Shown here: positions 49,397 to 60,548 of the stretch, in pieces
Numbering within the stretch: the first letter of the stretch is position 1
How the letters are laid out: every line of letters begins with the position of its first letter
NCBI GenBank assembly: GCA_963854835.1
Contig: OY978528.1
Span: forward strand, 53,664,508-53,728,507
Source of the DNA: Megamerina dolium
Lineage: Eukaryota; Arthropoda; Insecta; Diptera; Megamerinidae
Direction: 5' to 3'
DNA length: 64,000 bases
Program-made: the position numbers and the translations under genes
The notes under the pieces: generated by a model
What the model was told of the DNA's origin: nothing
Database searches by the model: none
The model's input: the letters and a program-made list of their open reading frames with translations, nothing else

Positions 49397-50614
49397 GACC
49401 AAATTATACCCTGCATATGTAGAGGTATATATAAAAAGTTTGCTCATATATTCATCCTTTTCTTCCACTACTTTGTATAGGAGCTACATTAAGAAGCAGG
49501 CGTACCTCACCAATTTTTGAGGAACAATTTCTGCCTATAATACTAAACTACATAGGTTGCAATGAGTTGACCTAGGCGTATTATTTAGTAAGTTATGGGT
49601 GTTTTAATGTTTAAGATAAATTCGAGACTTTGTACGGAAGCTATATAAAAAGTGGGCGTGGCTTATCTCTTTCTTGTATATCTAATTAATTTTTCAATAT
49701 CAATCCACTCCTTAAATTTGGTTGTCCTACGCTGAATAGTTCGTAAGTTATAGCGGTTTTAATTTTTTTTAATTTTCCTAACTTTGTATGGTAGCCCCAT
49801 TAAGAAGTGGGCGTGGTACGCTGATTTTTTGCCAAATTATTTCCGACTACCATGTTAATCTAAGTGTCAATTATGGTTATTCTAGACAGAAGATTGCCGA
49901 AGTTACAGCTGTTTCAATTTAAAATTTGTATGGGGGCTACGATAAACAGTGGGCATGGTGCGCCTAGTTGCTGGTATATAATTGACACTTAGATTAACAC
50001 GTTAGTCGGAAATAATGTGGCACAAAATCAGTGTGCCACGCCCACTCCTTCTTGGGTCTCCCATACAAAGTTGCGGAAATTAAAAAAAAATGTTACCGGT
50101 TATAACTTGCAAACTATTCAGCGTAAAATAACGAGATTTAAGGTGTGGATTAGTATTGTAAGAGCAACTAGAGTCACAGGAAATGGACGCACCACATTAG
50201 TCAGAAATAATCTGACGCCTACTTCTTATTGGGGCTCCCATACAAAGTTGCGAAAATTAAAAAAATTTAAACCGCATTAACTTAGGAACTATTGAACGTA
50301 GGACAACCAAATTTAAGGTGTAGATTAATATTGTAAAATTAATTAGATTTACCATGAAGAAGTAAACCACCCTTACTTTTTATATAGCTTCTATACTAAG
50401 CCTCGGAATTATCTTAAAAACCCCCTTTAAATTATCCCCTTTAAAACCGCCATAAGTTACAAAGTACTTCGTCAAAGTCAACCATATTTCGGGTGTAAAT
50501 TAGTATTATATGCAAAAATTGTTTCTCAAAAAGTGAAAATAAAAGAATAAGATAGATATTTGCGAAAACTTTTTATATATATATATATCTACATATGCAG
50601 GGTATAATTTGGTC
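49397..50614. mobile_element. Foldback element, copy 1 of the ~150-bp-monomer family
   Basis: The termini 49397-49423 and 50588-50614 are a perfect 27-bp inverted repeat (outer part GACCAAATTATACCCTGC), and pairing continues through TATATAAAAAGTTT. In the centre, 49854-49874 and 49978-49998 are a perfect 21-bp inverted pair (GTTAATCTAAGTGTCAATTA on the left) enclosing a 103-bp loop. The left arm holds monomers in reverse orientation, marked by GGGCGTGG or a variant at 49497, 49654, 49809 and 49951. The right arm holds them forward, marked by CCACGCCC or degenerate forms near 50036, 50192 and 50367. Long inverted repeats built of tandem subunits around a loop are the architecture of Drosophila FB/Galileo elements. 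I see no sequence evidence for that superfamily and no transposase. Confidence 0.8.
49854..49998. repeat. Central 21-bp inverted pair with 103-bp loop
   Basis: The innermost paired segment of the foldback element. The loop is one reversed monomer of the B type found at 52333 and 52631. Confidence 0.85.
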
Positions 50615-50839
50615 TAGTTATCAAATTTCAAAACAGTTTTGTTTTCAAACTTCGTCTATTGCAATTAAGTGTATGCGTAAAAGGTCGTGAGCCAAAGGAA
50701 AGACATAGTGGTAAATGTAAATATATTATTTTTTTTTTTTTTTTTTTGCCCAACAGATACTTTTATCCTAAAATAATTTTAGTCGCGAACCATACTGAAA
50801 AACTTTTATGAAGTATCAAACTTTAAAAAAATATGAAAA

Positions 50840-51245
50840 TACATAAAATATATTTTTATATATTTTTGATACACAATTGAAAATGTAATTGTACTTCCTT
50901 TAATATAGTGCGAAATTTTCCATAGGTTAACAAGGCTTATTTTTGAAAAAAATCGGTTTTGGAAGGAAAAATTTTAAAATTTATATTTTTGATAATAACT
51001 TTTAAAATATAAAAAATAGGTATAAAGCTGAAAGTGAAAAGGTATTACAAAGACATTTCTTTTGATACTCATAATGTAAAAGAAATTATGAATTTATTTA
51101 GTAATTTCAATCGTAAATTTGAATTTTGACCTTGAGCCTTATAAGGGCATTGCCGACAAAAATGTTTGAGTTGTTATATTCACAAAAATTAGCTCTATAC
51201 AAGGCAATATCTTCTATTTTTTCTTTAGGGTGTGCTATTACACAC
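50840..51245 (+). mobile_element. Remnant related to the interior of the 7.76-kb hAT element
   Basis: AAAAAAATCGGTTT (50947-50960), TTTTGATAATAACTTTTAAAAT (50988-51008) and ATTCACAAAAATTAGCTCTATAC (51178-51200) match in order AAAAATAAATCGGTTT, TTTTGATTATAACTTTTAAAAT and ATTTACAAAAATAGGCTCTGTAC at 7871-7993. Termini were not found. Confidence 0.5.
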
Positions 51246-51703
51246 TTTTCCCTTTTTTGTACACACTAAACCATATCATATTAATTAATTTAAAAATTCA
51301 AATGATGCAATGCAATAAATTAAATATTTTTGAAGTAGGCTCATACATTTGGAAAATTTCAATTACGTCGATAAACATTTATTAAGACAATTTAATATAT
51401 TTATAATATTTGTTCAGTAAATTAAATGGGATGTTGATTGTGTTTGGAATTTTATGTCGACATCGCCTTTTATCGCTTTTATCGCCGTATAAGGTTTGAA
51501 ATCAATCATTTTTACCTATGAATTCAACAATCATAATATTCATAACAATATGGTTCATCTACTTGTTTTTATACCCTGCATAATGCAATATGCATGGTAT
51601 ATTCATTTCGGTCAGATGTTTTGTCCACTTGAAGGAATCTCCGGAGATATAGACATGGATATATATTCGTGATCAGCGTCGATTAAATTTTCGATTTAAC
51701 GAT

Positions 51704-51752
51704 GTCCGTCCGTCCGTCCGTCCGTCCGTCCGTCCGTCCGTCTGTCTGTCAC
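51704..51752 (+). repeat. TCCG/TCTG tetranucleotide microsatellite
   Basis: About nine TCCG units followed by TCTG units, inside copy 2 at the junction of the unique left part and the array. Confidence 0.95.
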
Positions 51753-52177
51753 CTGTCTGGTTCGCACGATAACTTGAGTAAATATTGAGCTATTTCGATG
51801 AAATTTGGCATAAGTAATTTATGATCCAAGGGTACGGAGGGGACTGATATTGGGCATGATCGGTCAATAACCACGCCCACACCAAGCATTCAAAGCGACT
51901 AACCTCGAAATTTTCAAAATCTTTAACTTGCTATAACTCACATAATATACCACTTGGGACAACAATATTTTGCACATAGAGTTATATTATACTACTATAT
52001 AACCTCGCCAAAAGTGGGTGAGCCACGCCTACTTTCTAGCGTAGCTCCCATACAAAGTGTCTGTACTTCTTTTAAATTGAAACTACTGTAACTTCTACAA
52101 TCTTCTGTCTAGAATAACCATAATTGACACTTAGATTAACACGGCAATCAGAAATAATATGGCAGAAAATCAATGTA

Positions 52178-52772
52178 CCACGCCCACTCCTTTTTGGGTC
52201 TCCCATACAAAGTTGCGGAAATTAAAAAAAATGTTACCGGTTATAACTTGCAAACTATTCAGCGTAGAATTACGAGATTTAAGGTGTGGATTAATATTAT
52301 ACGAGCAACTAGGCTCACAGAAAATGGGCGCACCACGCCCAGTGTTTATCGTAGCCCCCATACAAATTTTAAATTGAAACAGCTGTAACTTCGGCAATCT
52401 TCTGTCTAGAATAACCATAATTGACACTTAAATTAATATCGTAGTCGGCAAAAATCTGGCAGAAAATCAGTGTGCCACGCCCACTTCTTCATGGGTCTCC
52501 CATACAAAGTCGAGTGAATTAAACTAAAATTTTAAGCTCCATAGCTTACAAACCATTTAGCCAAGGACAACGAGACTTAGGGTATGGATTAGTATTGTAC
52601 GAGCAACTAGGCTCACAGAAAATGGGCGCACCACGCCCAGTGTTTATCGTAGCCCCCATACAAATTTTAAATTGAAACAGCTGTAACTTCGGCAATCTTA
52701 TGTCTACAATAACCATAATTGACACTTAAATTAATATCGTAGTCGGAAATAATCTGGCGAAAAATCAGCGTA
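52178..52772 (+). repeat. Higher-order dimer repeat (two units of about 297 bp)
   Basis: Monomers starting 52333 and 52631 are each 142 bp to the next motif and nearly identical (about 95 percent by eye, sharing CAGTGTTTATCGTAGCCCCC). Those starting 52178 and 52475 form the alternating type (about 155 bp, more diverged). An A-B dimer has therefore been duplicated as a unit. Confidence 0.75.
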
Positions 52773-53150
52773 CCACGCCCACTTCTTATTGGGGCTCCCA
52801 TACAAAGTTGAGGAAATTAAACAAAAATGTTAACCACCATAACTTAGAAACTATTCAACGTAGGACACCAAATTTAAGGTGTGGATTAACATTGAAAAAT
52901 TAATTGGATTTACTAGAAAGTGATAAGCCACGCCCACTTTTTATATAGCTCCCATACTAAGCCTCGGAATTATCTTAAAATCCTTTTATTTCGTCAAAGT
53001 CAACCATAATTCGGGTGTAAATTAGTAGTATATGCAAAAATTGTTTCTCGAAAAGTGGAAATAAAAGAAAAGTTGGATATTCGAGTAAACTTTTTATATA
53101 TAAATCTACATATGCAGGGTATAGTTTGGTCGGCCCCAGCCGACTGTAAG

Positions 53151-53934
53151 GAGATTTTTTTGTGTTCCAGTTTCTTTTAATTTACTTATTATCGATTCTA
53201 TTTACATTGCAAAGATGACATCAATAAAATATATATATTGCATTCAAATATTCAGAGCACACATATTCTGAGTTAATCACTTCCGGTGATTAAAATATAT
53301 GTATTCCATCGTTGGTGGTGTTCGGATTTATGGCGGGCAGTAGTTAACAGCGCAGCATCATCAATAATATCAATTGTTACGGTTGTCACTTTTAATATGG
53401 CTCATTATGTTGCATATTCATAAATGGTTGCTATGTAAAAAAAACACCCTTGAATTTTTTATTTTTAATTTTATTGTCAGTGCTCTTGTTGTGGCTGAGT
53501 TATTATTATTCGTATTTAAATTACATGTAAATTTCTGTTTTATTTTTGTTATTATGATGTAAATATTATTTTGACTTTTATTTAACTTAAACAATTATAT
53601 TTTTTAAATTATGCATGTCTTCCGATAAATGGCTGAATGATTGTAATTTATGATGGTTAAATGGTTAAATTATTACGATGGTTAAATTATTAATTTTTCG
53701 TATAGTTAAAAAGCATGCCCATTACGACACGAAATTGTCCAAACTGTCAATCTGAACAAATTGTCAACTTCAGTGTTGAAAATAATAACCAATTTGGGAC
53801 ATGGTAGATCGACACTCTTCTAAGATCTGTAAGATCAGCGAAATTAAGGTAGACTAGATCACTCGTGGAGGCGGCCACTAAACGCGATGTTTACTACTAC
53901 TTACTACTACTACTTACTTACCACATCACCAGCC
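53151..53934. other. AT-rich spacer
   Basis: No gene recognised. It contains a short ACTACTTACTACTACTACTTACTTACC repeat (53895-53922). Confidence 0.5.
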
Positions 53935-54070
53935 AACTCTTTCCTTCGTTTGCTGGCGCCAGTTAGAGATTCGAAGCCCTGACAGGGTCTCTAGCACTTA
54001 GTCTTTCTACTCGAGGTTGGGTCTGCCACTTCTGCGTTGTCCACGACCTCACAGCTGCCCGGAAATCACA
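53935..54070 (-). mobile_element. RTE-like LINE 3' fragment
   Basis: It shares GCTGGCGCCAGTTA with the minus-strand LINE fragment near 6530 and is GC-richer than its surroundings. On the minus strand it reads RAAVRSWTTQKWQTQP and LAPANE, compatible with the C-terminus of such elements, but similarity is weak. Confidence 0.4.
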
Positions 54071-54109
54071 CTTATAGGCTTGATACATATGACTAACACC
54101 AGTCAATAT

Positions 54110-54905
54110 TATGAATATTTTTTCAGAACATAGTTACCCCATATCTGCATCCGTTTGTTTGTTTTGACCAACGACCATTAATTTTTCCCCCATATATTTC
54201 TTCGGAACAACAGAAAAATGTTTATTAAATTTTACACACCAATATTTTCACCAAACATACTTAATGTCTTATATCTGCCCGTTAGGGAGGTGGTGCACCT
54301 GCAAAATTATACTAAATACACAATAAAATACAATACGTAAATCAATAAATATTACTTATACCGACTAAATATTTTCTCCAAACATAATTACCACCTGTTT
54401 CCACTCTTAAAGGGAGTTGCCATACAAAATGCGCGCTGTAGCACATATGAATCGACTAATATTGTAAAAGCTGACCATGAATCGACTATAGTGGGGTCAA
54501 GAATCAGACCGATACTCTTTACTTGTACCCTCCAAATATTTTTCTTAAATAAATTCACCCTCTAGCTCTATCTGATAAGAAGACTGCCATAGAAAATTAA
54601 GGAAAAAACAGCTGAAAATCAACAAATATCCAAATAGCAGTCTGGAGATTGATTTTACAACAATGAAATGTAAAGCACAGATCCACTAATTTTTTTCTCC
54701 GTAATATTTCTCCCAGACATTATCATCCCGTATCTCTCATTCGCATGTTTTATAAAATTGGTTCCCACCGCCTTCAACGTTCCCCTGACGGAGTAAGATA
54801 TATTACTAACTCTCATCCATTTTTTTTTTTTGCTCCAAATTTTTGCCACAACATACTTATCTACTATCTCTACCCTTTAAGGGGGGCCCATACAAAAAAA
54901 GTGTG
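54110..54905 (+). repeat. Diverged tandem array, monomer about 130-170 bp
   Basis: Six units can be lined up on TTTTCNCCAAACATANTTA...ATCT...CC..TTAAGGG...CCATACAAAA. They start near 54117, 54243, 54370, 54540, 54706 and 54836. They are far more diverged than the 51.9-53.0 kb array but share a CCATACAAA block with it, so a distant relationship is possible. Confidence 0.5.
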
Positions 54906-57060
54906 TTGGCTCATTGCTATCGAAAAGTTATTTTAGAAGGCTTTTACAATTAAAATGTTTACTTTCGATGAAATTGCGTACAAATCTGTACAGTATATTA
55001 CTGAAAACCATTTTACAGAAAACATCAAGTCTAGAATCGTACCTGAAACCTCATGTAGATATAGAATGCTACTAATGTATACTAACGATTAAACAACAAT
55101 ATCATATTTTCATATACTTTCTCATAGTGGCTTAAATAAAATAATTGTAATAAATTTACCATTTCATAAATTTTATTTGTAACAATAAATTAGGTATGAC
55201 AACAACCAGACATGCAACAAATACCGCAACAACAACAACAACAATTGAATTAACACTTGTCCATACGCAGTCTACACTCTACGTACATACATGAACACAT
55301 ACATAATCATATACAAATAAAAGCCAAACCAAAACCAAAATCACCTCAAAATGAAATTGTTAAATGTCAGTTGTAATTTTGTGGCTGCTGTGCTTGTGCA
55401 TGTGTGTATGCGTTTTTTATTTCACTTAATACTACCAACATTTGCTTGGCATATGTAGGGCAACATTATATGTATTGTACAACGTGTTGAAACTCATCTC
55501 CCCCCACATCTCCAGCATTATGTTTTCATTGTTTATAAAATAAATATAAAATATTATAATACAACAACAAGTTATACATTATATTAATACGGTGCAGCAC
55601 ATGATTGTGCTGCCAGCATGCATACAATTTTCTTGTTAATTTATTTGGCGCTGAAATTTTGTGTACACTTGCAGACAGTCAAAAAAAGACAGCATCGTTG
55701 CAGCAACCATTATTATTAGCAATTGCAGTGGTATGAATAGCGTGTTGTGTTATAAGTGTGAATATGTGTGCATAGTTGTATATAATTTGGCAAATTTAAA
55801 ACGTATGGCAACTCAATAATTTTGCTGTTTTCACTCGTGCATGTACTTGATTGAGGTGGCTATCATTTATACTGCTATTATTGTTGTATTGTTTTTTCAT
55901 AAATTTTAAGTTTTGGATAATTGCATATTTCCGGTGATCAGTTTCACAGTCTCGCACATCATTATGTATCGGTGTCGATAAGCGATGTTTGTGTATGTAC
56001 ATATATAATTATAATCCAAATTAGTAGGAGTAACCATTTGAAAAGATAAAAATATTTTATTCACATGCGAAAGCAGCAATAATAATATGACTGCGACACA
56101 AAATGCAACGACAAGCAATTTATTAATTGATTTACGATAAAAATTTGTAGTGATTATCTATTTCAGTTCTTATATTTTATAATATATGAGCGAAAGTTGG
56201 TTAGTACAAATAGTCAAAATCCGATTCTCTTCTTACTTCATACATGCATACAAACATATTTGGCACAAACATTTGAACACACTAACTTATACGGATATTA
56301 GCCTCTTCAAAACAGTAGAACTTTTGTGAAATTAGCAATAATTTACTGTTATTCAACTGGAGATCTCATATACAGAATATGTCAAGTCACTAATCCACGT
56401 ATTACTCTGGCTTTTTACTGCTTTTTATTCTTCTTGATCACTTCTTTTTTTTTTTACCAATCTTATCTTATTAATGTTTAGTACATTTTCCTTCTATTCA
56501 TCCACTATTTATTTCTTTGTTTTTCTCCCATTCCATTTTTCTCTCATTTAATTATAGACCATAATGATAAGTGCTTTCAAACATTTGCTTTTAAACAACT
56601 CTTGTACATTAGCACTCACAGTGCATATTGTCAATTAATCGCTTACCTATGGAAACGATATAGTGTCAAAAAACTAAATACATATCTCTGAATATACTAC
56701 ATAACATACATATATGTTTATCTGATGCTATAAACTGATAAGGAAAAAAATGCCAAGAAATAAGCAAAAACTTATATTCTCATATTAAAAATGGAAGAAT
56801 AATAAAAAACCAATGTTCTGAATCGACGCAGGAATGCCTTTGGATTACGCTTACAGACAGGCATATTGTTTTCTGCATCTTGTAGGGTTTCTGAAGTTGT
56901 CACTTCAATTTGATGTTCAGAGCGAGCAGCATCTTCGGTGCCACATTTAAACACACCAAACCACTAACAAATGGATGCTTACGGCGTGGCGATTTTTATT
57001 TAACAAAGCAAAAGATACTGCACTCGTTCAGCTGTAGTTTTCAAAGTTATAAATGACGTG
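54906..57060. other. AT-rich spacer with one orphan reading frame
   Basis: Contains (ACA)n near 55235-55250. A minus-strand frame of 60 codons ends at 56772 and reads FKCGTEDAARSEHQIEVTTS. It is compositionally protein-like, but I do not recognise it and cannot support a gene. Confidence 0.4.
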
Positions 57061-57205
57061 CAGTAGCGTAGCCAGGGAAGGGAATCAGGGGGATAGATGC
57101 CCCCTTGGACGATGGACTTGTTAAAAAAGAATAATAATAGATAGATATTTAAAAGTCATTCATTAAACATTTTTTATCATACATCTTTTTCATCTAAACA
57201 ACAAA
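57061..57205 (+). mobile_element. Short hAT-like element, copy B
   Basis: It begins CAGTAGCGTAGCCAGGGAAG, then CCCCCTTGG, GATGG, CTTGTTAAAAAAGAA, TCATTCATTAAA and ATACATC, the same block order as copy A at 30.6-30.76 kb read in reverse. The right end is not defined. Confidence 0.6.
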
Positions 57206-59430
57206 GTTGCAGAAACATCGTATATTAGAGTAAATTTCAATAGGTGTTGATTGCGAAAATATTGTAAAAGGCAATTGTATATATTTTGGAATCACACTGT
57301 ATCTTTTCTAAATATTTACAAAAAGCATCTAAATAACATTTGTATATAAAAAAAAGGCGTATTCCAATCTTCGAATTTGAGGCAATTTTTGAGTATAATT
57401 ATCTTCCAATGACTTTGGAAATTGTTTCGAATCTCGGATTAGAAAAAAAAATATACAATTGCATTGAATTTTAAAAATGATCATTGATAAAAAATAATAA
57501 GCTCTATTGAAACTGATATTAAGCTCACTTTGTGCGTATTGAGATAAATTGGATTATAATGAAACCCTATTTAATATCAAGAATATTTACGAAAATCAAT
57601 TATCCCGACCTACTTACTAAGATTTCCCTTTTATTTTAGCATCCATGTTGCGCTGTTAAGTTCTACTTTTTACAAAAACGAACTTTCTCGACGTCTCTCT
57701 CCATCATTGCGACTTCATCACGTTCGTACTGGTCCATTGCTCCTCTACAATCAAGCCTTTTTCATATCGATTATACTAGAGAAACATTTCAGCCAGTTTA
57801 ATTTTAAATAGTTTCCCCATTTTATTGTTGCCTTTGCATGTTATTCGTAAAAAAGTAGAAATTCTTGAATTTTTAACACAGCCCATGTGCGTGTGTGAGT
57901 ATCGTATACTTCAATTTCTCATCATAGTCATAATCATCGTTGTCGGCAAATTTTTAGCAATGAATACAAGAAAGACAAACAAATTTTTATAGCTAAATGC
58001 GCTTTTATTATTGCATATATAGAAAAAATAAAATTATGTTTTGCAACAAATCACACAGAGAAAAGAAAAAATCAAAAACAAGAAATATACTCAAGTCCAC
58101 ACACAACGCATATATGGTATGCAATCTTATGAATGCGCACGCACTATGACACAGCATGTGGCAAACATGTAGAAATGGTTAAGAGAATAACGCTATCAAC
58201 GACAGCATCAGCAACAATAATATTATACGTATATGTAATAATAACACTAATATTCAAATTTAATTTACTTCATAAATTCTCAATTCTTATGTTTATTGAA
58301 TTTTCATGTACCTGTGAGTTGCTGCCAATACTTAAGCTGTGTTGCTAGTGATGGCGCTGTGCTATACATTCGAGACTATGCTTTTCACTTACCTTATATG
58401 AGAGCAGTAAAATAAATAATTACCCATTTCAGTCAGCTACAAAAAAAAAAAAGTAATATAATAAATTCATTCATTCCATTCATTCACTATAAAAATATAT
58501 ATACAGTATATGAACCAGGGGCGTATTGTAGGAGGATGCTTTTGCAATTTATAAATAGAGCTTATGAGCAAAAAAGCTATACTAGATAAAATTCAATTAA
58601 GTAGAAGAAAAGTACAACAAATAGTATATTTTTATATCTAATATTATTTTGCATCCGCCATACCCTTCTGTTTACATTGCTCACAAACATTCTAATTTGC
58701 CACTGTCTCATTATTTGTTTCATTCTCTGATGTGATTACCTTCTCATCTACTCATTATCACCAATTAAAACAGTCGATAGCAGTAGCATCAGACTCATTT
58801 AATGGGTTTTTAATTGGAACCAATTAAATTTATTGATTTCAATGATTTTTTTCCATTTTATTTTTTTGTTTTCTTTTGCATTACAAAATAGCTACCTAGT
58901 TGTATTCAAAAGTAAATTTTTATGCTAATTTTACGAAATGCTAAAGCAACATAATTAATCCAACAGCTAACCTGATAATGGGAAATAGTTTTTCTTGTTT
59001 GTTTTTGGTACCTAAATAAAATAAAAATAAAAGATTCCGACAGCCTCAAATTTACTAAAATTATTTTAACATTAACTACCATTTAATACCATTCAATATA
59101 TGTATGGTATTTTAAGATTCTGAACTTAAATGTTCAGAGTAGTTTTTAATATGGGCTGAAGCAAAAGAATATTAAATAAAAATCAATAGAGAAATCGACT
59201 AAAAGTTCACTAATTGCTTTGTTGTTGTTGTTAATCTTCTCCGTTCTTTTTGTCCGGTCATATGCAGGTAACAACTGAATATCTTCTTTTACTTGGTGAG
59301 CCATTTTAATCCCCTGTTATAGTTTTTTCCTCGAAAAGTACGAGAGATTTCTGCAATCTTAATCGTGGGTTCAGTTCCAGTGGTCCAGAATACTACAATA
59401 CCGTGTTAATATGTCGGACATAGTATGACT
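57206..59430. other. AT-rich spacer, no gene seen
   Basis: No coding signal. CGTGGGTTCAGTTCC near 59364-59378 resembles the SINE box B region and may be the decayed head of the next SINE copy. Confidence 0.4.
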
Positions 59431-59432
59431 TA

Positions 59433-59650
59433 TGTCGGCAAGCAATTGGCAATTCTTCCGACAGTAACAACTTGCCATGAAAAAAGCTTCTAAAAAAGAA
59501 CTCTGTGACAAAACTCAGAAAAAGTGATGTCACAAGTGTTCTGCCGTTCGGAACCGGATAAAATAAGTAGGTCCATTCTAATACTGTCCAAAAATTTAAG
59601 ACGCACAACAGTAATGGAAGAGAAGCTCGGCCAATGAGCCCTTTGGGGCT
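59433..59650 (+). mobile_element. SINE, copy 3, head decayed or missing
   Basis: Family body: GTCGGCAAGCAATTGGCAAT, AACTCTGTGACAAAACTCAG, GTGATGTCACAAGTGTTCTG, GTTCGGAACCGG and ACGCACAACAGTAATGGAAG. The tail is rearranged. Box A is not visible. Confidence 0.75.
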
Positions 59651-59932
59651 TTAAGTGCCACATATTTACTTTTTATTTTTTTTTAGTATGACAACGTTCA
59701 GGATAAGGCATTATGAGGTACAATAGCCAAAGTGGCCCAAAACCCGGAGTTATTGATTTGTAGGTTATAGTAACTTATAAAGTTCGTTTCGTAGGGTAAA
59801 TTTACTATGAGACCAAATTTTGCACAGTGCTCGAAGAAAATGCTATACGATATGCATTAGCCGTTTTCGAATGTCCGATCTATTTCGGCATTACTGTCTG
59901 AAGTTTATTACATCATTTTTTTTAGAATTCCT

Positions 59933-59998
59933 TCATGGCAATATTTTTACGGTCGAAAAGAACTTGATTAATCGCTTACCGACAACTGTGGCTTCGTT
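59933..59998 (-). mobile_element. Strongly diverged SINE fragment
   Basis: CATGGCAATATTTTTACGG...CGCTTACCGACAACTG lines up with the minus strand of the SINE body (CATGGCAAATTGTTACTGC...TGCTTGCCGACAGCTG). Similarity is moderate, so this is a tentative call. Confidence 0.35.
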
Positions 59999-60193
59999 TC
60001 CGCAAAACTGCATGTTTGTATTTATGAAAAAGAGCAGCTTTATTAGTACCACGAGAATTTCAGCCGTTAAAGCTTTCACTTTTTTTTTGGCAATTTGTAG
60101 TTTAACATTTCTTAGTTTTTGTTTCTCAAACATCATCTGAATATTCTTATGGAAACCCTCATAACAAAATAAATAGGTTTAATGCTCTGATGT

Positions 60194-60538
60194 GGGTGCC
60201 GTAGCTCAGTGGTTAGTGCGTTGGCATCCTGATCTGTAGGTCGTGGGTTCAATCCCCGGCTGAAGCATAAGACATTTAAAATCAAAAGCTTTTTCTTTCG
60301 ACGGATACCCAGCTGTCGGCAAGCAATTGGCAATTCTTCCAGCAGTAACAATTTGCCATGGAAAAGCTTCTAAAGAACTCTGTGACAAAGCACAGAAAAT
60401 GTGATATCGCAAGAGTTCTGCCGTTCAGAACCGGCTAAAATAAGTAGGTCCCTTCTAATACTCTCCAAAATTTAATACGCACAACAGTAATTGAAGAGAA
60501 GCTCAGTGGTATCACAATGGGCCTTTCCGGCCTAAGTG
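60194..60538 (+). mobile_element. tRNA-derived SINE, copy 4, head to 3' tail
   Basis: The best-preserved tRNA-like head in the window: GGGTGCCGTAGCTCAGTGG, box A TAGCTCAGTGG at 60202-60212 and box B GGTTCAATCCC at 60246-60256, closest to the consensus GGTTCRANYCC. The body has GTCGGCAAGCAATTGGCAAT and GAACTCTGTGACAAAG. The tail ends ATCACAATGGGCCTTTCCGG then CCTAAGTG, the LINE-like 3' segment. It may be the most recent copy here, but no flanking duplication was found. Confidence 0.85.
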
Positions 60539-60548
60539 GACAGCAATA

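Larger units (their letters stand above)
51570..53150 (+). mobile_element. Copy 2 of the ~150-bp-monomer family, head-to-tail array
   Basis: The left part (51570-51700) carries ATACCCTGCA and GGAATCTCCGGAGATATAGA, then a TCCG microsatellite. The body is eight tandem monomers. CCACGCC starts at 51871, 52023, 52178, 52333, 52475, 52631, 52773 and 52928, a spacing of 142-156 bp. Each monomer has (C)TCCCATACAAA about 25-30 bp later, then a TATAACTT/CTGTAACTT block. The right end ACATATGCAGGGTATA...GGTCGGCCCCAGCCGACTGTAAGG is the mirror of copy 1's left end. No coding capacity. Confidence 0.75.

Noticed and set aside
49640..53000. Short frames in the monomer arrays (e.g. 50017-50280, 52159-52427)
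   Set aside because: They are repeated with the monomers on either strand, contain no motif and change with each unit; non-coding repeat.
58515..58540. CAGGGGCGTA as another hAT terminus
   Set aside because: No inverted partner, duplication or shared interior was found.
60194..60268. tRNA gene
   Set aside because: Boxes A and B are good, but the same head is followed by the same ~270-bp body in several copies, and I could not form a convincing anticodon arm. It is a SINE head.
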